Shown one piece after another: positions 23,477-36,114 of a stretch of DNA of 64,000 nucleotides. Source of the DNA: Chaetorhynchus papuensis (taxonomy: Eukaryota; Chordata; Aves; Passeriformes; Rhipiduridae); NCBI GenBank assembly GCA_013396525.1, contig VWYX01000292.1, positions 581,679-645,678 of the forward strand. Reading direction: 5' to 3'. Every line of letters starts with the position of its first letter. Within the stretch, counting starts at the first letter, position 1. Position numbers and translations under genes: made by a program. The notes under the pieces are model-generated. The model had not been told where the DNA came from and searched no databases. It worked only from the letters and a program-made list of their open reading frames with translations.

Positions 23477-26400
23477 CTAGGAATAGGCTGTTTTAAGAAA
23501 CAATAAAAGAAAAAAAAATTGCAAGACTCTCACTATAAGCCTTAAAGCTGACCAAGACTTTCTTATCCCAAGACAGTGAAAACTGTAGTCTTGGTTGTGC
23601 TAGAATGGAATTAATGAGTTTTAACTACCACGTGGTAAAGCAGAAGATCATAGTGTACATAGAAATCATGTACATGCATGAGTTAAATGAGAAAAAAATC
23701 CAAAATTTTCTGTTTAACAAAGTCTCGCTGATAAAAATAGACACTTTTGCAATAACTTCTTTAAGTTAAACCTGAGTTCTGCTATTTTTAAGGAAACTCA
23801 CTGTGGGGAAACATAACTTCAACAAAAATATTTAAAACTGGAGATAATAATGTAATGCCTTTACTCAGCATAGAATGCCTTATTTTTATTGTAAATAACT
23901 ATAAGGATTTGTATGTTTGAAATACAGTGAAGCAAAGCCTCATAACTCATGTCCACACAGGACAGGGCAGTATTTACTGTTATCTCCATTCTGTAGGTGG
24001 GTTATTTGAAGTGGGAATAACACTCCTTAGAGAGCTAGGATAATTAGAAATGTGTTTTCATGTCTCCCCAGTTCCCATTCTGGCTGAAGTGCCCACTCTG
24101 ACTCCAAGATAAAGCAGTATAAATAGAGTCCCAAAAAGTCTTAATCTCACTTGAAGTAAACTGCAGCGCAAAATTTCTAGTGTCAGGAACTCTGATTTCT
24201 GGAACCTTATCTCAGGATTCTTGATACATCACAAACTGTTCAGGGGTTACTCTGCCCTATGTTGTCTGCATTTTGAAGACCCTTTTGATGATTGTCTTTG
24301 TAGCACTCTACAGAGGTAAAAAAAAAAAAAAAAAAAAAAAAGTGGCTTCATTCAGCCTTCTCTACCCTTCCAATCATACAGGGCTGTGCTGAGGGACGGA
24401 TGCAGCACAGGTCATCTGAGCAAGATGCAGAGGTTATGAAAACACCTCAGGTCTTGACCTACCTACAAACTTCTCCAGACAGCCACAGCTGAGTGACCAG
24501 CTAGTTTGTTGTCAGCAATGAACCTATGTGCTACCAGGTGGTATGACAATGAGTTTGTGGGATGGGAAGTATTGTAATTTAACCCATAAGCGGTGAGCAT
24601 TACTGCAGGCACAGGGTCTGGGTGCCTATTCAAACCAACCCATTTCCTAGCTCTGCTCCTACTTCACTGCTTTTGTCTTCTGCCCTTTATCCATCCCCTT
24701 CACTGCAGTAGTCATATAGCCAGATGGGTGTAAAAGCCAGCCAAATTCCTCAGTCATACCCTCTCCCCGTCAGACACCCAGTATTCTCGATTTATGTCAG
24801 TAAAAAGTAATTCTGCCAAAATTAATAAAGTTAAATTAATGAAGAAATCTTGGTGTAAGTGAAAAGAATAAACCTCTGCAAAGCCTTAAATGAACATTCA
24901 TCAATACAGCCTGTCTGTTTACTGCTATTTCACTTATGCAACCACCCATAAACTCAGTTTAAATGACAAGTTAGCCAGGTTTATAACTACTCTGTGCTTG
25001 AGAAAAAACCAAGGGACACAAGTTAAGTAATCTATTTACTATTTGAGATTAGTTAGTATTTATCTGACATAATGTTTTCTAATTAAGGCAAGAACGTAGG
25101 AGTTACATTGAGAAGTTTTACAACCAGGAGTCTGATGATGGTCTTTTCCTCTTTTAAGTGCACCAAATTGACCTAGAGGTAACCTCACAAATAATGGGAG
25201 GTTAATGATATGTTCAGTATGAAACCACATAACTGATGCATCAGGTTTACAAATGACCATAACTCATTTAAAATATCTCAACCAATAGTAAACCAACCAA
25301 AAAAGTTTTCAAATAACTCATGACTTAAAATTAACCCTAAAGATTAAGAACCACTGTCAGTGATAATGTTATTTTAAACCATATCAAATCAATAGATTCC
25401 CATTTTTAGTGGAATGTTTTGAAAGTATATTCTGACCTTTATATTTCAGTGCAAGCAACAAGTCCTAGTGGTTACAGATGAAAGCACTAAAGACTTTACT
25501 ACAGCTAAAGCTCATTATTTACTGGTACACTAAATGCACAGCACTACTTATTCACCACCTTTTGTTTATTATATCCATTCTGTAAAATATAGCTAATAAT
25601 GAAATATTCTTTGTGCAGAATGTGTGTATTTAACCTGATTAATTTTTATAATACGTATCTTGTTCCTTAAGTCATTTAATGTTGATTCATGTGTGATTTT
25701 GTTAACGTTTGTTGTCAGTAACACATTGTTCAAATTTTAATATTCAGCAGGATTGAGATGGAACCCTGTAGACCTCATTTGAGTAGGAGACACTCTCCTA
25801 GTGACCCATGAATCACAGCTATCCAAAACAAACATACCCAGCTATCCAGTTCTGCCTGGAAAGTGGTCCTAAGGGAGACATAGAACATTGGACCAAATAA
25901 GATCTTTCAAGAGAGTCTTCTAAAGTTTTCAAAACTTTCCAAAAGTTTCTCTGCAACCAGTGGCCACTGCACAGACCAAATTTCCAAGTGTGTGCACCCT
26001 TGCACTTGCATCAGAGGTGATTGCCTGTTTTAATAGGACAAAGTAATGTATTTAAACTAAAAGCTTTGTAATGAGAAAAAGTCAGATATTAAAAAAAAAT
26101 CCATCAGCAAAACTGCTGAGTTTACAGTGACTAATACACTATATTCTGAAAGTGAGCATGTATTGTCATGATACACAGCCTCTGAAATGGTATGTGCTCT
26201 GTTGTGAAACTTCAGGTGGTATACTCTTTTATGGTCTTCTGAAACTTCCACAAACAGGAAAAGTCACATCTAAACATTTTCTTAAGGGATTTTTGCAATA
26301 TCTTTGACTTCAAATCTCTTTTTAATTTTACTCTTCCTCTTCCTGGAGGGAGAATATTCCCCTTTGTTCATAGCACAGGTAAAAGCAGTCATATCTAGGT

Positions 26401-28068
26401 GGAGTGACTGACTTGGAAGGTGAGGCAAAACGATACCATCAGATAGCATTGGTCCCAAAGAAGGAGCTAGTCACAGAATAGAAGGAGGTTGTGCTAGGTC
26501 ATTTGTGGCTGGTTGTAACAGTGGGAATTACTCACTGTTCAGTTTTAGATAAAATTAACAGTGCTGGGAAAGTTATTTTGGGTAAGAGTTATACCTCCCC
26601 TTATGACTGGGGAGAAATGACTAATTTTCATATTATGGCACAAGGAGGCTGCACTCATGCAGGTACAATCTGTCTCTCTTGTAGGCTTTGATTAATGTCA
26701 TGTTTTTTCATGCAGGAGCGTGCTGCTGCTGGAACAATACTCTAACTCTTTGGTGGAAGCAGCATTTGCCTTTCAGGCTATGTGTTAAAGAATGTTAAGG
26801 ATCGTGTCTCTTAAAACCTTACTGCAAGGTCAGAGCTGCCAAAGTTTCTCATTTCAAGTTGGGCTGCAGGCCATAGCTACATGTAAGGTGATTGCTAACA
26901 ATTAGCATATGAAACTGGAAAAATCTATAGTGTTCAATAAGCTCCATATTCTGTGACTGGAAGCAGTGATGGAAGAGATACTAGTTCTGGACAAACAATA
27001 CACATGCTCCTGTGCTTCACAGGCTACAAAACTTCCCAGGGCTTCACAGCAATCTAAAGGCCTGAGGTGAAACATCAAAAGCCAGAATCACAGCCATGCA
27101 TCACAGAAGGAATTAAAGGACCTGCTTTTATCGTAACTCTCCACAACAGCAAATAACTTGTTAGGAACACCTTGACCAGAGATCAGAAAGGAAAGCAGAA
27201 AGCACCAGAGAGCAAAAGGGAAAGCAGTTCTTAAGTTGCCAACATGCCTTCAGGCCATAAGTATTTCTTACTCCATATCTGCTGCCAAGTGCAATCCAGG
27301 TGCACAAGGAAAACGCCTATCTCACCAGTAAATCAGCTTTGTGGCAAATAAGCCTTCTCCCACCATGCTCTTGACTCTGTACATCACCTGAGGAAAGCCT
27401 CCACTCCTATGGTGTGTCTGCTAAAGATAAACATAGTGTTTGCAGAAGTCCATAACTGAACCATGATAGCAAAATTCCAGGCTTCATTTCTCAAGACTAG
27501 GTTTACAAATTTTATAGATAGGGTCTAGCTCTCTTCTTAAACAAGATTTCTGTTAATGGGATAATGGTGAAAGTTACATGCCCCAGTGCAGTTACTCATA
27601 GTGATCTCTACCTAATGAGAGTGAGAGGGCACTCACAACTAGAAGCTGTGTTCACATACAAGGAAACACTGCACAGAGGCCAAAATGATTCCCGGTAAAG
27701 AAAGACCTTCTTTGACTTAGAAGGGTTACAGAGACCAAGGAAGAGAAGAATAATAGACAGAAATGTTTTCTGTCTGCTAGAGATCACTGGAAACCCTGAC
27801 CTGTTAGTGAGTTAGTTTTCAGAAAAGGTCTAAGGAACAGTTTATTTGTTTCAAAAAGTCTTGAAGTCTAGAAACTGTATTGGGTCTGGTTCTTCTGTTT
27901 TTCCACTACATGCTCAATCAGCCTTGCTGTTTTTTTCTTATATTTAATCTGCTCTCAATCTGAAAATAAAGAACCTCTCCATTTTACCTGCACTTCATAA
28001 ATTGATTGCCACTAAGCTGTACATGAAGTTGTATACAGCAACTACCACAGCCATTTCAGGGACTACTT
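23477..28068. other. AT-rich unique-looking sequence
   Basis: It holds a 24-base A run (24318-24341). It also holds a 66-codon plus-strand ORF at 26491-26691 (LVVTVGITHCSVLDK) that has no confirmed splice context. At least one exon joining 30561-30628 to 23393-23476 would be expected here if both belong to one gene; I did not find it. Confidence 0.45.
24318..24341. repeat. Poly(A) run, 24 bases
   Basis: Uninterrupted A24. CR1 elements end in short direct repeats rather than poly(A), so this is not a CR1 tail. I saw no processed pseudogene upstream of it. Confidence 0.9.
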
Positions 28069-28664
28069 TGCTGGTTTTGGTTTACCCCAGAGGGCAACTG
28101 AGCTCCCCACAGCCACTCACTCACTCACTTCCTGGTAGAATGGGAAGAGAATGTGAAGAGTAAAAGTGAGCAAACCTGTGGATTGAGATACAGACAGTTT
28201 AACAGGTAAAGCAAAAGCTGCACACAGAGGAAAAGTGAAACAAGGAATGAATTCACCACTTCCCTTTGGCAGGCAGGTGTTAGATGTTCATCCACTCCCA
28301 GGAGAGTAGGGCTCCATCACATGTAGTGGTGACTTGGGAAGACAAATTCTGTCACTCAGAATGCCCCCCTTCCTCCTCCCTCCAGGTTTATACGCTAAAC
28401 ACAATGCCGTGGGATGGGATATCCCTGTAGTCAGTTGGGCTCAGCTGCTCTGGCTGTGTCCCCTCCCAACTTCCTTTGCCTCCCCAGCCTCCTGGCTGGT
28501 GGGGTGGGGTAAGGAGTAGAAAAGGCCTTGACTATGTGTAAGCCCCGCTTAAAAATAGCTAAAACATGCTGAGCTATCAACACTGGTTTCAGCACAAATC
28601 CAAAACATAGTCCAAGATAGCTACTATGAAGAAAATTATCTCCCCCCCAGCCAAAACCAGCACA
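28069..28664 (-). mobile_element. ERVL-type solo LTR, inverted relative of 21353-21948
   Basis: Seen: read on the minus strand it begins TGTGCTGGTTTTGGCTGGGG, carries GTATAAACC (promoter position, plus-strand 28384-28392) and TTAAACTGTC (poly(A) region), and ends GGTAAACCAAAACCAGCA. The block order is the same as in 21353-21948, and with these borders the length is also 596 bp. No target duplication is visible (TACTT on one side, TGGGC on the other), so it is older, mis-bordered or rearranged. Five- to ten-kilobase spacing in inverted orientation makes the pair a potential fold-back. Confidence 0.85.
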
Positions 28665-28964
28665 TGGGCCCATTTTTTTTTCTAGTGTGGTTTATATCCT
28701 TATGACATAGACGGTTTGTCTAATACAGCAAAATTGTTCTATCAATGCAGTTGAATGTGTTGTTGTAGCTTAATTAATAAACAATTAGACACCACCAACT
28801 CAGTCTGTGTATCAGCATTTCACAGTGAATTCACATTGCCTTCTGGCATTGGCATTTAATCAGTTTATGTAATTTGATGCTTCTGAAAGATAGTCACTAG
28901 ACATGATGACTCAGGAGCTGTTTTTATTTAGGGAGCTGTTTGGTAAAAAATCTAATCCATATTC

Positions 28965-29290
28965 CCAGGTGCCACATGCAGATGCCTCTTGAACACTTTC
29001 AAAGATGGTGACTCCACCACCTCCCTGGGAACATATTTCAATGTCTAACTACTCTTTCAGTGATTGTTTTTGGTTTTTTTTCTAATATATAACATGAACC
29101 TCACCTCGTGCAAATTAAGGCCATTTCCACACTTTCACTTTAATCACAGCACAAGAGGACAACCCCCACCTCACTATCACCTCCTTCCGGGTAATTGTAG
29201 AGGGCAATGTGGTTCCCCCTGAGCCTCCTCTTCTCCAAACTAAACAACCCCAGCTCCATCAGCTGCCCCTCATAAGATTTGTTTTGCATC
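28965..29290 (-). mobile_element. CR1 LINE 3' fragment
   Basis: Seen: antisense of the CR1 ORF2 end and 3' UTR, with landmarks GGTGACTCCACCACCTCCCT, AACTACTCTTTCAGTGATTG, CCTGAGCCTCCTCTTCTCCA and AACAACCCCAGCTCCATCAG. 5'-truncated, as is usual for CR1. Moderately diverged, with a T-rich insertion near 29065. Confidence 0.88.
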
Positions 29291-30560
29291 TGTCAGCCAC
29301 AGATCTGTTCTCATTGCACATAACAGATTTTTAGGATCTTCAGGACATACTGCCTAGCCTCTGACTGCTTTTTTAGCATGGTGCAAAACTCCCATATATC
29401 TGTCGTATCTATGAGCCCTATGAAGAAGACTCAGTTGTCAATGCATAATGAAATTAGTATTTCATTAGAACTGCTTTGCACTATAATGCATGGGTGTTTC
29501 ATGGAAATAAAGATTAGAGGCACTAGCTTGTCACATCCCCAGTAAAGCCAGGATTCTGAAGCTGTAGATCAAACTACCGTTCTTCTCATAGTTGTTTCAT
29601 GCATTACAGCTCTGGACTTCTTGCAGATGGACTCTTGATTTTGTCTCCTGCTTCTGTTGTCTTTTAACAATCTTTCTCAACTCTTGGTCCACCTCGTAGA
29701 TCAAGATGGAGTTTCTCAAAATGAGGTAATGAAACTGAAGTATGAGTGTGTTTCCAGAAAAGAAAGGTGCAATATATGCCAATGTACTGAATTAACCCAT
29801 GTAGTAATTTGTCCTCAGACCAACACGGGCTGTCCTTAAGGACACAAGCAAGTCACCAAGGTGCCAAACTGCCTTCCATCCATTCCCTTGCAGAAGCTTC
29901 CTTTCCTAACCAGTTAATTTGAGTAAAAGAAGGGTTTGTCACCTTGTGAGTTGCATGGAGTGTCACAGCAAGCATGTGTAATGGGCAGGCACAACAGGGC
30001 TGCTGAGGTGAGCTAATCTGTCAGGGAAGAGGTTGGTATTTTGCATTGAGTTGCTACATTCTGGAAAGTATAGAGTCCTGTTGAATTTCACCTCTGGTAT
30101 GCAGCAATCAGCACTGGGGCCATGAACTCTTAATGAGCAATGGGACAAATAAGTCCAGGAATTATCTTTCATACTCCTTCTCCAATCAGTTGAAAATGAA
30201 GACTGTTATTTATGAGAAGCATGTGATATGTTTATTTCAATTTCATTATGACTTGATATGAACGTTTGTGGGAAAACTGTTTCAAATCCATTTATGTTCA
30301 GTCCTTGAAAAAGAATGTAAGTGAAGTAGACTTGACAAACTCTGAGTAGATGGTCTTTTCTGAGTTCCCAGTGTGAACTGCATTTTGCACATGTATCAAA
30401 TGTGAAACCTTCACTGCAGTAATGTAACAATTGCAGTAGTGAAAAAGATGAAAATACCATATATGCTGAGGATCAGAAAACCTCAGTCAAAAGTTTAGAC
30501 ACAAAATGAAAACTTCCAAAAGAAAAGTGATATAAATGGAGTCTCCTAAACAGTACTTAC

Positions 30561-30628
30561 CTGAAACTGAAATTGAAATATATTGGGGTACTCAGGTACA
30601 GAGACCCACAGCACGCAAAATCAATTTG
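30561..30628 (-). CDS. Possible coding exon, 68 nt, with ideal donor
   Basis: Seen: perfect donor (TTTCAG, then gtaagtact) and acceptor GGATTTTTCCGTAG. Only one frame is open: QIDFACCGSLYLSTPIYFNF, leaving two bases. Its phase-0 entry fits the exit of the candidate at 39368-39471. No exon joining it to 23393-23476 in phase was found, so it may belong to the same gene with an unseen exon between, or be chance. Confidence 0.3.
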
Positions 30629-32175
30629 CTACGGAAAAATCCATAAGACTTTACAAATTTGGAGGAAATTGAACAGCAGTCATTCAGAAGGAAGCTGAAG
30701 CATAGGGGAGGCCACAGGAGCCAGCAGGCAGTAGCAGTTCTGGACCACAAGTGAGCAAAATAATGCATCATGGCAATTGCTAGAAGCTGAGGAAGGCAAC
30801 TCCGTTTTTCTTAGGGATAGCACGTTGCCGAAGTCCTCATGTGAGTCCCACTAGCCAAATTCAGGAAGTTTCTGACCTAGCAATCAGTGGAAAACAGCTA
30901 AAGGGGCCAAATGCAAAAAACATGGGTATACGACAAAGCCCAGAACCATTTACTGCAGTATCTAGATAAACACCTAAAAAGTCACTTCTTCCTAGCAGTG
31001 GCAGGCTTTGTTCATCTTATAAATAATGCCATTAAGCTTGCATGTTTGTGCTACACACTCTTCTGCATGCCTTTTTAGGAGTTTTATTTCAGTAGCACTA
31101 AAATGCACATAGTGAATAAGAAAGAAATTGAAAGTTTACCATGGGTTTTAAGGGTTTTTAGAATTATAAGAGCTGCTTCTGGACACATTTCAAATAAAAC
31201 TAGGTGCACAGTAGGTTTTTTATACTTCAACCAATGCCTAAAGATTAAAAAAAATCATATCTGTTGGTTTTCTTGAAATAGTGGAACGGCTGAACTTCTC
31301 CCATGTATCTGTTTGGTAAGGTTTCTTTCTGACTGAGTGCAACAAGACAGCCATCTGTCAACACAGGTCAGCTGGCAATCAGCTTCATCAGCAAAGAAAA
31401 TTACACCATTGTGTAGCCTTCCACCCTATCTGCTGTTTAAAACTGCTATCTCCACACCAGAATGGTGGAGCTGAAGCCCCTGGAGAAGACACATGAAACA
31501 TATGTAAAACACAGAAGCATTCCTTCAGGCAGAATAACACTTCCTCTCCAGAGCACTCAGCAAAGGTTTGGAACCCCAAAATCAAGCTATTCCTATGTTA
31601 ACAGCCATGGGCATTATGGCAATTCCTAGAAGTGGAAGATCTCCGCTCACCTAAGGAAAATTGTCATGGATGTTTCAGAACTAAATCCTGCTTTCAAAAT
31701 TATTGCTTGAGATTCATTTCTCCTCATGCTTTTCATTATCTCAGTGGATATCTTGCCTAATAGCCCTCCCAACTGTTTTAGCACCTCCCAGGCTAGCTGC
31801 TGGAGTCATTTCATGCTCTAGAAGAACAAGGTCTCAGCCTCCCCATTCCACCTCTTTACACTTTTGCACAAGCCTAGACACCCTTGAGTTTTGATATGCA
31901 GAAGACTGGGTCCTAGCAGCGGTGCTTCCCACTTACTTCACCACCTTTTGGACATTTGTTTCGCATTACAAGGCTAAAATGAAGCAAAATGTGACAATTA
32001 TTAGGCAAGAAAAGACATGAAGCATGTCTTAGGTGCTCATGGCTACTTTTGGTCCTCTGGGTGTTCAAATCTGTCATGCTCAGAAAGAAAACTAAGCTGC
32101 AGTAGGTTTATGTGCATTTGTTCAAGATTCACATCATTTACAATTGTTTATATATGCATTAGCTCTACAGATGTT

Positions 32176-32214
32176 GACTATATTTATATATATTTATATT
32201 TATATATATTTAAT
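32176..32214. repeat. AT-rich (TATATTTA)n-like microsatellite
   Basis: TATTTATATATATTTATATT-type repeats within a short window. Confidence 0.8.
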
Positions 32215-35200
32215 ATCAGTCAAGGAGTGCCTAGTATACAGTTGTTAAAACGAGATACTTCAAGTATAAAAAGCAAGTAGAAAAAGATGCACGTGGTCCA
32301 AGTGGACTTTTTTTCTTCTTTTTAATTAAGGGTAAAACCAGACTAAATAGGCATGGCACTTTTATCTTCTGAGTAGATGTGTAAGTAGGCAAGACTCCTC
32401 AGAAATCTGACTGTAATAGAGAATATGTTTCTCTCCTATAAAACAGATTTAAATTCTCTTCTCCCTCAGAAAGCCTTTTTAATGTGTAAATTAGTAATGT
32501 TTGCTGTCAAATTATTACAAATCTAAGCATGATAAAACATGTAGAAGTATCTCACGTTGGTGTGAGTACCATTCCCATTTATATTCATAGTCATTTTCAG
32601 TGGACTAGAGCATTGCTTTGTGAAAGGTCCCTCAGCAAAAACAGTGGTCAGTGTCAGGTACACAGCAGATGCCACATTCTCCTCCCTCACATAAAGCAAC
32701 AAAATGTTTGCAGGTAGGAAATTAATGAAAATGGGTTATATGAGGGTTTTCCAGTCGATTATTCATTACATATTAGAAATCTATTTTCACAGGTAAAACT
32801 CTCTCCTCTAAATCAGCAAATGTGACTTACTGCACGGGGCACTGTCTAAATCCATGGCATTTGTTACTCTGTAAAGTTAATCCAGTCCAGTACCTTTTAT
32901 AGCTTTGAGCATTTTCAATTTTCTCTTGACATCATGAGACATGGATTAGTCACAAATATACAATATCAAAGTACTTTTTCCCCTAGAAACTCACTTCACA
33001 TTTATGAATTTGTTTCAGAGATCCTGTCCTTCCTTCTCCTTATTCATGAGGGGTATTCACTTGGAGGTTAGGTGCTTTTACAAGCTCAAGGTGGAAGCAT
33101 GACTAACTCATTCTAATTCCATCCTATTAATTTGCTTAAATGTGTCACCAATAAAGGAAGAAAATTACATGTCACAACATGATTTGAAACAATGATTTTT
33201 TTTTTCAACTAGGATTAGTAGTAATGTTTTGATAACGTGTTCCTGAGACTTCATGGCCCTTCCAAAAACTGAAACACTCTCATCCCTAATTTAGCAATTC
33301 TATTTTTCTGCTGCCTCTTTCCCAGTCTTTACAGCTATAAGCTTATTAAAGAATGACGTGTTCTTTCTGCACTGCACTTATATAATATATAATATCTTCG
33401 TATTCTATTCAGTGGTCCACATCCAGACTGTTCACAGGTATATGTATGTAGTTTGAGATACTGTTTCTTTAACTGATAGCTACCTAAGCAGAAGCCTTGC
33501 TATGAATGTAGATTCTACTAAAACAGGCAGAAGAATCTTACTTTGTGAGATGTTTGCAGAAAAACTGGCCAGGTTTTTTATTTGCAGTGGAAGAAATGGG
33601 GTTTTCTTTCATGGTGGAAGAAATGAGGACATTTCCAAATAAAACCATCTTCTGAAGTGGAACAAAATAATTTTTTTTAATGGTGGATTCTAGTATGGCC
33701 TCACATTTCAGGAAAAAGAACTTGGGGTTATGATAACTCTAGGAAAACATCATCTCAGCAGCTGAAAGCAGTCATAGAAAAACCAAAATGCTATGAATTA
33801 CAATTAGAAAGCATGGGAAACAAAACAGAAATCAGTGTACTGCTGCACAACTTAGCGGCTCATAACCGTCTCAAGTAGAGTGGGCATATATGGAAAAAAA
33901 ATCAGGGAAGAACAACAAGGTACAGGATAGCTGCCATGCAAAACCCAGTCCAGTAGGTTGGGAATCCTCACTGTGAAATCAAGACTGTTTGGGGAAAAAT
34001 ATGATTCAGGCCCCCAGATGAAGGGGGAAAAAAACAATAGCATAGATAAGTGAGATACCAAATTCGACACAGAGAAATGAAACTGGAACACAGATTGAAA
34101 AACACAACGGCAAGAAATGGTAGCTGGACTTGAAACCAACACGAGGAGACGGCATTTCACAGAATGGGTGGCAGATTGATGGATCCTTGCTGCAGGATGT
34201 TGAGGATGCCATCTCAGGACAAATGAGGACAAAGAAAGTACCGGAAGAGAAAGAGACTGAGAGTTAATGAATAGCAAAAAAAAAAAAATAGATTAAGAAA
34301 ACTCATTATATTGAAAAATAGAGAGACTGGAAAAATCTTACGGAGAATATCACTGATGCCAGTCGCGTGGGCATCCATTTAACTGCTGGAGACAGAAAAC
34401 TGAGCAAGACAGGCTCTTGTCTTGCTATGAGCAAGGCTCTTGTCTTGATATGAACTATAGCATAGCTATGAATTTTAATATTAAAAAAAAAATCAAAGGG
34501 ATTTGATTATGGGTCTGCAAAAGAAGAGCTGGCTAATCAGAAAGATTAATTTAGACAGTGGAATAGATGGAAGATCTTTCTGAAAAGATACAGTTGTTCC
34601 TAATGCTCATCAGAGGTACTTCGAGTAGTCTTTTGGGAAGAGCATTCAAGTGGACAAAAAAATTCAAAAACCCAGCTAATTTTAACAAACTTCACTGTTG
34701 TATTTCAATGTCAGTCAGAAAAAATATATTTTTATTTTTCCTTAATTTTTGAGGAATTCAAATGTACTTTTTATTTCACCATCTCTAAGTTTTCATGTGT
34801 ATTTAGCATATTGTACATTTAAAATAAGCTAAATCATACCAAAACCCCTTTTTTCACTAAACTGAACTAGACCTAAATCAGGAATTATTGCATGGTTTAA
34901 GGGAAAATTTAGTGTCCCATGAAATAAAACTCACCCTCCCAAGCAAAATATTTTGGATAAGCTTTGATGCCTGCATCAGAAAAAAGAAACCTCTGAGTCA
35001 CCTCATCTTCCTTTACCAATTCTTTGTACTGTAGTCTACTACAAAAATTAAATTTCCTGGATTACCTGAGTGAGTTTTCATCTTGATATAAGAAAGCAAT
35101 TTTTTACAGGAAGAACAATCTTTCATTGGAACAATCTCACCAGGAACATACTAATTGCTCCTAAACACAGGTCCTTGATGAAACAGCCTCGATCCAGAAG

Positions 35201-35924
35201 AACTTGTGAGTATGTGTACCATGTGCTGTACATATTCTTGAGAGACAAAGATTTTTTAAAAGGGAACACTTTCTAACCTGCACAGAGTCTTACTGATCTC
35301 AGTTATTTTAGTTTCACAAAGGTAATTAGATAATATTATCATAGAAAGAATGATATATAGCTATTTACTCTCACCATTCGTACCACAGCACAAGACTGTC
35401 AGTGGCAAAGTTTAAATAATTCAGCTTTAATCAAAAGCCACATCTGGTCAGGCTTACATGATAAAATATCCACCTACTAGTCTTCCACTTGATTTCTGTC
35501 ATTTTTGTATGAACACATCATGGTAGAGAACAACACATTGAAACAGTTACATTCAAGGCACAGAGGCAAATTCAGATAAAGAGCTGAAATCCGCATTTAA
35601 AAATACATCCCTGTGTTCCATACTGGGCAGAAACTTGTACTTTGTTTATCAGCGTTTGCCTGCTATGCAACACTCCCACTGCTATCATTCAACTAGAAGT
35701 CAGTGGGAGTTGCATGTGTCCCACACAGCAGAAGACAGCATTATGCTTGCCTTTATAACCCACAGATGGTCACTTGCAGGGCAGGAATACTCTGCCACAT
35801 CTCTCTAGTGCGGTGGGGTGGGTAGTGTGGCTCATGTCCTGGTGTGGTGTGCCTGCACAGGACAAAACGTCACATCAAAAGAATGACTGAATGTTATTCT
35901 AGGTATAACAAACAAATTTGTTTA

Positions 35925-36114
35925 TAATGAGAGTGGTAAACCATGGGAACAGGTTGCCCAGGGAGGTGGTAGATGGAAACATTAAGGTCAGATTAGACAG
36001 GGCTCTGAGCAGCATTATCCAGTGTAAGGTGTCCCTGTTTACTCAAGGTGGGTTGGACTCGGTGACCTTTAAAGTGCCCTTCCAATCCAAACCTTTCTGA
36101 GGCTTTGATTCTAC
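35925..36114 (+). mobile_element. CR1 LINE 3' terminus, sense orientation
   Basis: Seen: the encoded NHGNRLPREVV matches the conserved C-terminal end of CR1 ORF2. It is followed by GGTTGGACTCGGTGACCTTT and a terminal GCTTTGATTCTAC that resembles the CR1 ATTCTATG repeat. 5'-truncated and diverged. This is the only sense-strand CR1 here. Confidence 0.85.

Larger units (their letters stand above)
29300..35924. other. AT-rich unique-looking sequence
   Basis: It contains the possible exon at 30561-30628, an AT microsatellite (32176-32214) and a poly(A) run at 34270-34287. Minus-strand ORFs at 33852-34277 (141 codons) have no recognisable content. No gene supported beyond the candidate exon. Confidence 0.45.

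Noticed and set aside
26491..26691. 66-codon plus-strand ORF (LVVTVGITHCSVLDK)
   Set aside because: Protein-like composition and a CTCTTGTAG nearby, but no consistent exon borders on this strand and no partner exons.
29950..30030. 75-nt open minus-strand segment with good acceptor (CCAACCTCTTCCCTGACAG)
   Set aside because: Phase 0-0 conflicts with the neighbouring candidate at 30561-30628, and the translation is Cys/His-rich without recognisable content. Likely a pseudo-exon.
33852..34277. 141-codon minus-strand ORF
   Set aside because: Ser/Phe/Leu-rich with no recognisable domain and no upstream or downstream gene context. Treated as chance.
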